From the NCBI RefSeq assembly GCF_003014735.1, contig NZ_PYAX01000005.1, positions 186,001 through 250,000 on the forward strand: a stretch of 64,000 nt of DNA, written 5' to 3'. The first letter of the stretch is position 1, and each line of letters opens with the position of its first letter. Shown here in pieces: positions 53,401-60,378 of this stretch. Both the position numbers and the translations under genes were made by a program. Below the pieces are notes generated by a model. It ran no database searches and had not been told where the DNA came from. It saw only the letters and a program-made list of their open reading frames with translations. This DNA is from Saccharothrix carnea. GTDB taxonomy: Bacteria; Actinomycetota; Actinomycetes; Mycobacteriales; Pseudonocardiaceae.

Positions 53401-54203
53401 AGGCCGAGCAGGTCCTGCTCGGTGGACGTGCCGCGCAGGAGCCGCTTGAGCTCGCGCTCGGCCTCGGCGCGGACCGTCGCCGCGTGGGGTGACGGGCTCA
53501 GGACCTCGACCACGCCGGGGTCGCGCAGCGGGTGGTCACCGGGCACGTCGGCGGGCAGCGGCGGTTCCGGCCGCCCCGCGACCACCACCCGCAGGCCCGC
53601 CGCCGGGTGGGCGGGCAGCAGCGCCGCGATGCTGTGCGCGTCGGGAGCGGTGGTCACGCCGCGGTCCTCGTCCAGCCCGTCCACGACCAGCACCAGGCGC
53701 TCACCGCGGTCGGCGCACCGGCGGGCGGCGTCGGCCAGCATCGACAGCAGGTGCGCGTCGCGGGTGGCCTCGGTCAAGTAGGCGGGCACCGGCTCGTGGA
53801 GCAGCTCGGCGAGCTGCTCCAGCAGCACGTCGGTGAACGCGACCCGGTCGCTCTGCCCCGCGTAGCGGGCGGTGACGAAGAACGACACCACCCGCACCCC
53901 CGCCGGTGGGTGCAGCACGAACCAGGCCAGCAGCGCCGACTTGCCCGCCCAGGCCCGCGCACGCCACCACAGGTAGGCCCGGCCGTCCGGCGCGGTGCAG
54001 AACTCGCTCAGCCGCGCCAGTTCCCGCTCGCGGTCGCGCAACGACTCCGGGGCGATCCGGCGCACCTGCTCCCGGTAGGCCGACCGCGGCACCCGGTCAC
54101 CCGAGACGATGGTGACGTTCCCGACGATGTGGCCGGCCTGCACCACCACCCCGCCGACCGCCGGGCCCGTGGTGGTGTTGTGGACCTCGGGCGTGTCTGT
54201 CAC
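50424..54203 (-). CDS. STAND-type P-loop NTPase with many TPR-like repeats, 1259 aa
   Basis: Residues 1-35 form a Gly/Val-rich strand region (VGGVVVQAGHIVGNVTI). The NTPase domain has an atypical Walker A, RARAWAGKSALL (Lys88; Ala at the first Gly position), and a Walker B-like LVLVVDGLDED (Asp174). Residues ~460-1200 are about 20 or more helix pairs containing ARxGDxDxA-type turns, a TPR-like solenoid. No toxin or nuclease domain is visible. GTG 54203 is used; an upstream GTG at 54212 is possible. It is third in the kinase-NACHT-STAND set, 55 bp after the NACHT stop, and may sense or transmit a signal. Confidence 0.85.
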   Translation of the reverse strand: MTDTPEVHNTTTGPAVGGVVVQAGHIVGNVTIVSGDRVPRSAYREQVRRIAPESLRDRERELARLSEFCTAPDGRAYLWWRARAWAGKSALLAWFVLHPPAGVRVVSFFVTARYAGQSDRVAFTDVLLEQLAELLHEPVPAYLTEATRDAHLLSMLADAARRCADRGERLVLVVDGLDEDRGVTTAPDAHSIAALLPAHPAAGLRVVVAGRPEPPLPADVPGDHPLRDPGVVEVLSPSPHAATVRAEAERELKRLLRGTSTEQDLLGLVATAGGGLGSGDLAELTGSARWEVDDELRAVSGRTFRRRAGRPGDRPEVYLLAHEELQNAAVAFLGPSRLDGYRQRLHAWAARYRDEGWPAGTPDYLLRGYFPVLHATGDLTRMIACALDPARHDRMLDVIGGDTTALAEITTAQDALLDHDPADLRNMTLLAARRDSLVERNRHVPVALPAVWARLGRPIRAHALARSIADPLTRVEAMAKLCEALAEHPAGEEVRADEVLGEAEEIVHGIGYPQERDKALALVAGAAARSGNLDHGVALAHEVAGEHRRAEALSGVAAAGARAGDVRGATAVARTIPERFPRFQALREVAKAAARAGDLDQAVAVAGEATDPGEQAEVLRWVAEAGARTGDFRGAAAVARAIADPVQRAWALAGMAEAATRAGDFDRAARFASDAVAVARDRAGQHGRTTTLVAAARAVCWAGDHHRAANLARAVPDPGDRARALVAVAEAVARSGELDRAATIAREAEAAARAVDPTDQQAWVLAAVVKAAALARDTEYATHLADHAWSSARTVVDNAAWRGTILAEVLAGRARGSRSVPTPPQTFADPYEQDQVLARAAETLIRDGDLDAAEALARALADPARQARTITLVALAADHDRAAQLAHHAEMLVRTPTSAPQRALALAEAASAVARTGDLDRAAELARHAETFARTTADPRWRAQAMAAAARALARSGRADRATALITEAEALADVLTDERDREWVRMIVAEAAAQAGDTAHGLDVAHTITNRLNRAPVLAEVIAAVARAGDIDHARHLVQGITDDSYGRLRAAAAAARAAAEAGHHAHVLVRDVEALARDCGVDSWRAEFLAAAATAAGRAGEADHARRLIRDAATIARTAPGQEDRIRELALVAKAAARAGDRDHATTLAREAEAGLRTATVSSPLAWALGEVIRALALTGHPHQAVTLARDLAPRFRASALGYVARHVDPADARPLIARALRLADWRDTVDALAAVEPAALTDVAEAFLAETATETG

Positions 54204-54258
54204 GACGACCACTCTGGCGCACGGCCACCGACCGCAGAAGGCCCGACCGCGGCACCGG

Positions 54259-56436
54259 TTACCGGTTGCCCAGCGCGAGCAGCAGCACGCGCAGGTCCGG
54301 CTCGGCCGACATCAGGCCGGGCAGTTCGTCGTCGTGCTCGCGGAACGCGTAGCGGGTCAGCATGCGCACGCCGGACTCGGTCAGGACCCAGAAGCGCTCG
54401 CCGCCGCCGAACTTGCGCTCCTGCTCGGCGGCGCCCACCCGGCGCAGTTCCGACCACCCGCGCTGATCGGTGCACTCCTTCAGGCTGATCATCCGCACCA
54501 GGCCGTCCGCCGACCGCCGCTTGAGCGGCTTGATCATCACGTCCAGGCGGGTGCACCCGCGCGCGAGCCGGGCCGCGTCGTCGGTCGCCTTGGGGAACTC
54601 GGTGCCTTCCGTGTTCAGCTGGAGCACCGACTCGTCGTAGTCGCACTGCCTGGCGTTGACGCAGTAGGTCAGCGAGCCCGACCCGCTGAGGCGGCGCAAC
54701 GTCCAGCCCTGGAGGTCCAGCTGCTGGACGACGACGTCGGCCAGCAGCGTGTCGCACAGGGACTTCCCACCCAGCAGCCCGGACAGGCACGCCGACCGCA
54801 CGGCCGGGCTCTCACCCGCGCACTCGTCCTCCACCCGGGCCAGGGCGATCGCCAGCACGTTGCGCCTGAGCAACGGGTACTCGCCGGTCGCCCTGGACCA
54901 CCCGCGCGCGATGTCGTCGAGGCCCAGCATGCGGGCCAGGTACTCGACCGTCATGTCGTCGAGCTTGGTGCCGCGCAGGTCACCGGTCACGGAGCCGAAG
55001 CCGAGGCGCCGCCAGTCCTCGGAGATCGCCTTGGCGGCGAACAACAACAGGAACTCCGTGTACTTGAACACGACCATCCCGTCCGCGGTGCGGGTGAGCA
55101 GCGCGTGCGGGTTCAGGATCATGGCCGCCTTCGGCTCGGCGACGTCGATGCCCAGGTGCTCCAGCGCGGAGTGCTCGTTGAGGTCGCCCAGCAGGTGCGT
55201 CCAGTGCGCGAAGTCGGTCAGCACCGCCATCTGCTCCTTGGAGTCGACGCCGAGGCGTTCCTCGTCCCGCACGCAGAGCAGCTCCAACAGCGCCAGCAGG
55301 ACGTTCGTCCGGGACGACGCCACGGCGACGTCCAGCTCGTCCTTCAGGTTCACGTAGTACGCCAGCAGCAGGAACAGCGGGATGCCCTGCGCCTTCGAGG
55401 ACTGCAGCGCCTTGAGCACCTCGTCCGCCCGGTCGGGGTCGGCGCCGTTCTTCAGCAGCAGCTCGCGCCCGCCGGCCGGTTCCATCGGTTCGATCGTCGC
55501 GATCTCGCCGCTGTCGAAGATCGTACCGATCGTGCGGGTGGAGTTCAGGTGGCCGAGCCGGCTGGACACCGCCAGCCGGGCACCGTCGTCCACGGCCCGC
55601 CGCAGTTCGCGCAACCCCTCTTCGAGCTTCGCGCGGGAGATCATCAACTCGTCGGTGCCGTCGAGCAGCAGGATCAACCGCTGCCTGCGCAGCAGTTCCA
55701 GCAGGAAGCGACCGCTGTCCAGCCGGTTCAGCGCGGGCAGGTCGTCCTCGTCGGACGGGCGCGAGAGGTAGTGCGCGATCGCGTCGAGCGACAGGGTGCG
55801 CAAGCCCCGCAGCGGAACTCTGAGGGCCACCGGCGGGTAGGTGTGCGCTCGCTGGGCGACCGCCGACTCGTAGAACACCGCGTAACGCCACTCGTGCCAC
55901 TTCAGCAGTTCGCTCTTGCCCAATCCGGCGTCCGCGAGGATCGCCAGCGCCGAGCCGCTCGCGCTCAGCGCCCGCTCCAGGAGCCTGTTGTCCGGGACCC
56001 GCTCGCCGCCGAGCTTGAGGTACTGCTTGACGTGGCGGTCGGGCGCGGTGAGTTCGGGCGCGACGAAACCCTCGAAGTTGTCCGCCGTCTCGGCGTCGCG
56101 CCGCGCGCGGACCGCCGCGGTGGACGCGTCCCACAGGATGTCGATGAAGTGCGTGATCCGGTTCACCCGCGGTTCCCTGCCCGCGGCGCGCATGGCCTCC
56201 TCGACGCGCTCGACCTCCTTCGCCGGGGTGAGGTCGGGGACGAGGATCCTGGTCGGGCGCACCTGGGCGATCTCGGTGCCGGTGAGCGCGATCGCCTCGC
56301 CCGCCATCCACACGTGCTTGATGTTGTCGAGCGTCGGCTCGACCGCGCGGATGGTGAACCGGGTCGCGTCACAACGCCAGCCCCGAGCCTGCAGGAGGCT
56401 CCGGACGCTCTCCGCCAGGACCGAGGTGTACGCCAT
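54259..56436 (-). CDS. NACHT-type NTPase, 725 aa, candidate defence protein
   Basis: Residues 1-~130 form an alpha/beta N-terminal domain I do not recognise. Then comes a NACHT-type P-loop, LADAGLGKSELLKW (Lys174; Ala instead of the first Gly), and the DGTDELM motif (259-265) of NACHT Walker B. A ~330-residue helical region and a C-terminal winged-helix-like domain follow. Bacterial NACHT proteins are known in antiphage defence and often carry an effector at the N-terminus. Here no nuclease motif is clear. The ATG lies 2 bp after the kinase stop, so translation is coupled. Confidence 0.87.
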   Translation of the reverse strand: MAYTSVLAESVRSLLQARGWRCDATRFTIRAVEPTLDNIKHVWMAGEAIALTGTEIAQVRPTRILVPDLTPAKEVERVEEAMRAAGREPRVNRITHFIDILWDASTAAVRARRDAETADNFEGFVAPELTAPDRHVKQYLKLGGERVPDNRLLERALSASGSALAILADAGLGKSELLKWHEWRYAVFYESAVAQRAHTYPPVALRVPLRGLRTLSLDAIAHYLSRPSDEDDLPALNRLDSGRFLLELLRRQRLILLLDGTDELMISRAKLEEGLRELRRAVDDGARLAVSSRLGHLNSTRTIGTIFDSGEIATIEPMEPAGGRELLLKNGADPDRADEVLKALQSSKAQGIPLFLLLAYYVNLKDELDVAVASSRTNVLLALLELLCVRDEERLGVDSKEQMAVLTDFAHWTHLLGDLNEHSALEHLGIDVAEPKAAMILNPHALLTRTADGMVVFKYTEFLLLFAAKAISEDWRRLGFGSVTGDLRGTKLDDMTVEYLARMLGLDDIARGWSRATGEYPLLRRNVLAIALARVEDECAGESPAVRSACLSGLLGGKSLCDTLLADVVVQQLDLQGWTLRRLSGSGSLTYCVNARQCDYDESVLQLNTEGTEFPKATDDAARLARGCTRLDVMIKPLKRRSADGLVRMISLKECTDQRGWSELRRVGAAEQERKFGGGERFWVLTESGVRMLTRYAFREHDDELPGLMSAEPDLRVLLLALGNR

Positions 56437-56438
56437 CG

Positions 56439-57740
56439 CTAGTCACCTTCGATCGCGCGGAGCAGCACGGGCGGCAGGCTCAGGTGCCGCAGGTTGGCCC
56501 GGCACCAGTCGGCCACCGCCGGGTGGGTCCGGACGTGGTGCGCCAGTGCCTGGATCACCGTCTCGTCGCGTTCGGCCGCGACGCAGCGGCTGACGATGTA
56601 GTTCGCCTCGGCGATCGAGTAGCGGGCCGCCAGCGTGACCGACGCGAGCAGGCTCAACTCCCGCGTCGCGCCGTCCGGGGATATGCCGAGGACGTCCTCG
56701 ATGAAACGCAGGCTCGTCATCACGTAGTCGAGTGCCAGCGGTTCTTCGAGGAAGGAAACGTACGATTCCAGCACGGGCAGCATCGCCGGCGCGTGGTGCG
56801 CGAGCAGTGCCTGGAGCAGGACGTACGGCAATCGGGGCAGCGTGCGCGTCGCCAGTTGGAAGTCGTCCCGGTGTTCGAGCAGGAACTGCGCCAACTGGCG
56901 GGTGCTCTCCAGGTCCGCGGACTCGTTCTCGATCAGCGCCTGGATCAGGCCGAGCGCCGTGTCCACCGGGCGCTGCAACGACGTCGGGTGGTCGATGACC
57001 AACCGGAAATCATCGTGGAACTCCTCCGCCGTCCGATAGCGGTGGTCGGCGTTGACCGCGGTCGCGGTGCGCACGCAGTATTCGAGCCGGCGGGTCAGCG
57101 GGGAATCGGGCACGGCGACGGTCGCGAGCACGTACGCCAGGATCTGGCCCAGGCTGTAGATGTCCGCCCGGTGGTCGACGCCGCCGAAGTCGGTCCACTG
57201 CTCCGGCGCCGCCCACCCCGGCGTGCCCGCGCCGAGGCGTGACGCGGTCCTGAACGAGGCGTCCCTGGTGAAGGCACGGCCGAGACCGAAGTCGGCGACC
57301 CGTGCGTACCGGCGCCCGCCGCCGTTCCCGGCGAAGACCAGGACGTTCTCCGGCTTGAGGTCGCGGTGCAGCACCCGGTTGCGGTGGGCGAAGGCCACTC
57401 CGGTCAACGCGTCGCCGAACAGCGCGAGGGCGTCGGACTCGCCCAGGATCGGCAACACCTCGGCCATGTTCCCTTCGGCCAACGGCGCGGCGTACCAGGG
57501 ATTGGCCATGTCCAGGCTGTGGTCGAGGACCGGCAGGATGTTGCGGTGGTTCAACTGGCTCTGCAGTCGCACCTCGCGGCTGAATCGCACTCGATCCTCG
57601 TCGTCCATGAGCGCGAGCGGGATCTTGATGACCACCGGTCGGTCCGGGTCGTGCTTCTCGCGCGCCTCCCACACCGAGCCGAAACCACCGCTCGCTATTT
57701 TCCTGATCGGCAGGTATTGCGCCGGGAAATCATCGGGCAT
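56439..57740 (-). CDS. Cytoplasmic eukaryotic-like Ser/Thr protein kinase, 433 aa
   Basis: The kinase domain spans residues ~10-270: glycine loop ASGGFGSVWEA, Lys39 in VVIKIP, Glu56 in FSREVRL, HRDLKPEN (HRD 125-127), DFG (150-152), APE in WAAPEQW and DIYSLG. All catalytic residues are present, so it should be active. Residues ~275-433 are helical with no transmembrane segment or PASTA domain, unlike PknB. ATG 57740 has GGAGG 8 nt upstream. It is the first gene of the set; the NACHT ATPase follows after 2 bp. It may phosphorylate the NACHT or STAND protein. Confidence 0.92.
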   Translation of the reverse strand: MPDDFPAQYLPIRKIASGGFGSVWEAREKHDPDRPVVIKIPLALMDDEDRVRFSREVRLQSQLNHRNILPVLDHSLDMANPWYAAPLAEGNMAEVLPILGESDALALFGDALTGVAFAHRNRVLHRDLKPENVLVFAGNGGGRRYARVADFGLGRAFTRDASFRTASRLGAGTPGWAAPEQWTDFGGVDHRADIYSLGQILAYVLATVAVPDSPLTRRLEYCVRTATAVNADHRYRTAEEFHDDFRLVIDHPTSLQRPVDTALGLIQALIENESADLESTRQLAQFLLEHRDDFQLATRTLPRLPYVLLQALLAHHAPAMLPVLESYVSFLEEPLALDYVMTSLRFIEDVLGISPDGATRELSLLASVTLAARYSIAEANYIVSRCVAAERDETVIQALAHHVRTHPAVADWCRANLRHLSLPPVLLRAIEGD

Positions 57741-57982
57741 GAGCGCCGCCTCCACCAATGACACGGGCACGCGCGCATTACTCGGCCCGGCCCGGAGAAT
57801 CGCGAACCAGTCGGAGCAGCGGCTGACTTACCCTACTTTCGGCGGGTCGGCACGGATGGTTACAGCCCTCACCCGAATGCACTAGCACCCGCTGCCCCGG
57901 CTCTGCGCTCGCGGTGGGGGATCACCGGTTCGGCGGGTTGTGGGTCATTCCCGCACCCGAGAACTGCGCCTACGATCGAAAG
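57741..57982. promoter_or_regulatory. Divergent promoter region, kinase operon and tetR
   Basis: This 242-bp gap has no gene. A TAGGGT hexamer (57830-57835, minus) is a candidate -10 for the kinase operon with a ~90-nt leader. TACGAT (57971-57976, plus) lies 6 nt before the tetR ATG. No clear palindrome was found. Confidence 0.4.
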
Positions 57983-58540
57983 ATGCCACCCGACGCGGCG
58001 CGGCGCAGCGACCGTTCGAGGCGGGCGATCCTCGTGGCCGCGCTGGAGTTGGTCGAGGCGCTCGGCTACTCGCGGTTGACCATCGAGGCGGTGGCGGCGC
58101 GGGCCGGGGTCGGCAAGCAGACGATCTACCGGTGGTGGCCGTCGAAGGGGCCGCTGCTGTTCGACGCCTTCGTGGAGTTCGGGCCGGTGGGGACCGACGA
58201 GTTACCGAGTGGGGTGCTGGCCGTCGACCTCGCGCGCGAGTTGCGGGCGGCGGTCGAGGAGTTGGCCGAGCGGCGGTTCGACCAGGTGTGCCGACTCCTG
58301 GTGCACGAGGAGCGCACGGACCTGGTGACGTTGCTGCTGATGCCGCGCCGGATGGCGTTGGAGGAGCGGTTGCGGGCGGCGCAGCGGTTGGGCGAGGTGC
58401 GGGCCGATGTGGACCTGTCGGCGGCGGTGGAACTGCTGCTGGCTCCCGTCCACCAGCGGTGGTTCCTGCGGACCGCGCCGCTGACCGGGGAGTTCGCCGA
58501 CGCCCTGGTCGACCTCGTGCTCCGCGCGCTGAGGACGTGA
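57983..58540 (+). CDS. TetR-family transcriptional regulator, 185 aa
   Basis: The HTH ILVAALELVEALGYSRLTIEAVAARAGVGKQTIYRWWPSKGPLL is a standard TetR N-terminus; the C-terminal helical domain is of the TetR_C_16-like kind. Leaderless start: TACGAT ends 6 nt before the ATG. It is divergent from the kinase operon and could repress it, but no shared palindrome is visible in the gap. It ends 25 bp before the exonuclease gene. Confidence 0.9.
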   Translation: MPPDAARRSDRSRRAILVAALELVEALGYSRLTIEAVAARAGVGKQTIYRWWPSKGPLLFDAFVEFGPVGTDELPSGVLAVDLARELRAAVEELAERRFDQVCRLLVHEERTDLVTLLLMPRRMALEERLRAAQRLGEVRADVDLSAAVELLLAPVHQRWFLRTAPLTGEFADALVDLVLRALRT

Positions 58541-58565
58541 CCATGATCGGTACTGTTCGTCGATC

Positions 58566-59450
58566 ATGGGGTACGCCGTGGTCGACGTGGAGACGACCGG
58601 CTTCGCCGCGCGCGGTTCGGACCGGGTGGTCGAGGTGGCCGTCGTCGGGCTGGACGACGCGGGCCGGGTGACCGACGAGTGGTGCACCCTGCTCAATCCC
58701 GGGCGCGACCTCGGGCCGCAGCACGTGCACCGGATCCGCGCCGCCGACGTGTGGCACGCGCCCACGTTCGCGCGGGCCGCCGGCGCGATCGCGGCTCGCC
58801 TCGCCGAACGGGTGATCGTCGCGCACAACCTGTCGTTCGACGCCCGGTTCCTGACCGCCGAGTTCGCCCGCGCCGGGGTCGACCTCCCGGTGACGGGCCT
58901 GTGCACGATGCGCCTGGCCGACCGGTACCTGCCGAACCTGGCCGGCCGGTCGCTGCGGGCGTGCTGCGAAGCGGCCGGGGTGGTGCTCGACTCGGCGCAC
59001 TCCGCGTTGCACGACGCCCGCGCCACGGCCCGGCTGTTCGCCCACTACCTGCGTTCCGGCGTGCCGGCGGCCGAGCCCGCGCCACGGCTGCCGCTGCCCG
59101 ACGACGTGGCCGAGGTCCGGCGCGGCGCGGCCACGCGGGTGTACCGGCGGCCGGAACTGGTGACGTTGGTGCGCGGTGACCTGGTCGTGTTCACCGGCCG
59201 GACGCACGCGCCGCGCGAGGAGTGGGTGGACCGGGCGGCGTCGGCCGGGCTGGTCAGCCAGGGCTACGTGACCAGGTCGACCCGCCTGGTCGTGGCCGCC
59301 GACCCGTTCACGCTGTCGAGCAAGGCGCGGCGGGCGCGGGCGTACCGGGTGCCGATCGTGTCCGAGGAGGACTTCGCCGGGATGCTGGCCCTGCTGGGCG
59401 TTACACCGCCGGCCAAAGATCACCGGACCGGGTGGCGCCAGTCCTATTGA
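58566..59450 (+). CDS. DnaQ-like DEDDh 3'-5' exonuclease with C-terminal BRCT domain, 294 aa
   Basis: Exo I is VVDVETTG (Asp7, Glu9), Exo II is HNLSFDARFL, and Exo III is HSALHDARATARLF with the His and Asp of the DEDDh class. After a Pro-rich linker, residues ~205-285 (GDLVVFTGRTH, RAASAGLVSQG, TRLVVAADP, SKARRARAYRVPIVSEEDF) form a BRCT domain, common in bacterial ligase and exonuclease proteins of this type. It probably trims DNA ends in repair. TACTGT 9 nt before the ATG suggests leaderless transcription. Confidence 0.92.
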   Translation: MGYAVVDVETTGFAARGSDRVVEVAVVGLDDAGRVTDEWCTLLNPGRDLGPQHVHRIRAADVWHAPTFARAAGAIAARLAERVIVAHNLSFDARFLTAEFARAGVDLPVTGLCTMRLADRYLPNLAGRSLRACCEAAGVVLDSAHSALHDARATARLFAHYLRSGVPAAEPAPRLPLPDDVAEVRRGAATRVYRRPELVTLVRGDLVVFTGRTHAPREEWVDRAASAGLVSQGYVTRSTRLVVAADPFTLSSKARRARAYRVPIVSEEDFAGMLALLGVTPPAKDHRTGWRQSY

Positions 59451-59517
59451 AAAGCCCGCCGGCCGCGGGGAGGCTCTTCACGGACAGGCCCCTGCCTCAG
59501 CGGAAGGCACGAGTCCC

Positions 59518-60300
59518 ATGAGTACCGTGCAGACAACGGCTTCCCGGGCGGTGTGGGACGAGTTCGTCTCGCAGCTGCCGGTCGGGGTACTGCTCCAGGA
59601 CGAGAACGGCGTGGTGCTCGCCGCGAACCCGATGGCCACGGCGCTGCTCGGTGACGCCCGCGCCCGCGACGACTCCGGGGCGCCGCTGCCCAGTTGCGCC
59701 GAACTGGCCGCGCAGGTGCTGCGCACCGGCTCACCCCTGACGATCCCGATGGTGCTGCCGCACGCCCAGGTGTGGGCCGAGTACTACCCGATCGTGCTGC
59801 GCGGGCAGGTGCTGGTGCTGCTGCGGCCGGTGCAGGCGGACGTGCCGCACAGCGCCGGGCTGCTCGACGCGCTGACCGGGCTGCCGGGCCGGGCGCTGCT
59901 GCTCGACCGGCTGGACCAGGCGTTGGTCCGGGCACGCACCCAGGGCACGCTGGCGTCCCTGGTCCTGGCGGACGTGCACCGGATGGCGGCGGTGAACGCG
60001 GCGTACGGCTTCAAGCGCGGCGACGAGCTGCTGACCGTGCTGGCGAAGCGGCTGCGGCAGGGTTTACGGGCCGACTACACCGTCGCGCGGTACGGCGGCG
60101 ACTCGTTCGCCGTGGTCGCGGAGCACCCGAACGGCAGCGGCGAGGCGATCGCGGCCCGGGTGCGCGAGCTGGCCGGACGGGCGGTGCGGCTCGGCGGCGA
60201 ACGCGTGCGCACCGGCGTCCGCGTGTGCTGGGTGACCAGCGACGGCGAAGCGCCGGTGCACTCGGTGATCGCGCACGTGGCAGACCGCCTGCGTCACTGA
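59518..60300 (+). CDS. PAS/GGDEF-like protein with degenerate GGDSF site, 260 aa
   Basis: Residues ~15-110 form a PAS-like sensor (VGVLLQDENGVVLAANPMATALLG). Residues ~115-255 follow the GGDEF fold (LDALTGLPGRALLLDRLDQAL, LADVHRMAAVNAAYGFKRGDELL). The active-site loop reads GGDSF (193-197) rather than GGDEF, so the metal-binding Glu is missing and cyclic-di-GMP synthesis is unlikely. It may bind GTP or act as a partner. Downstream is a strong terminator. Confidence 0.9.
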   Translation: MSTVQTTASRAVWDEFVSQLPVGVLLQDENGVVLAANPMATALLGDARARDDSGAPLPSCAELAAQVLRTGSPLTIPMVLPHAQVWAEYYPIVLRGQVLVLLRPVQADVPHSAGLLDALTGLPGRALLLDRLDQALVRARTQGTLASLVLADVHRMAAVNAAYGFKRGDELLTVLAKRLRQGLRADYTVARYGGDSFAVVAEHPNGSGEAIAARVRELAGRAVRLGGERVRTGVRVCWVTSDGEAPVHSVIAHVADRLRH

Positions 60301-60315
60301 AGCCCGCGGAGAACG

Positions 60316-60354
60316 GACCGGGCCCCCGGCACGTGAGGTGCCGAGGGCCCGGTC
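60316..60354. terminator. Terminator between GGDEF-like gene and the repeat protein
   Basis: Arms GACCGGGCCCCCGGCAC (60316-60332) and GTGCCGAGGGCCCGGTC (60338-60354) pair at 16 of 17 positions with a 5-nt loop. It separates convergent genes. Confidence 0.85.
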
Positions 60355-60378
60355 GCGGGGGGTGTGGAGCGGGGTAGG

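Noticed and set aside
50577-53492. 971-residue plus-strand frame
   Set aside because: Antisense to the STAND NTPase; it shows no motifs and follows the third-position GC bias of the real gene.
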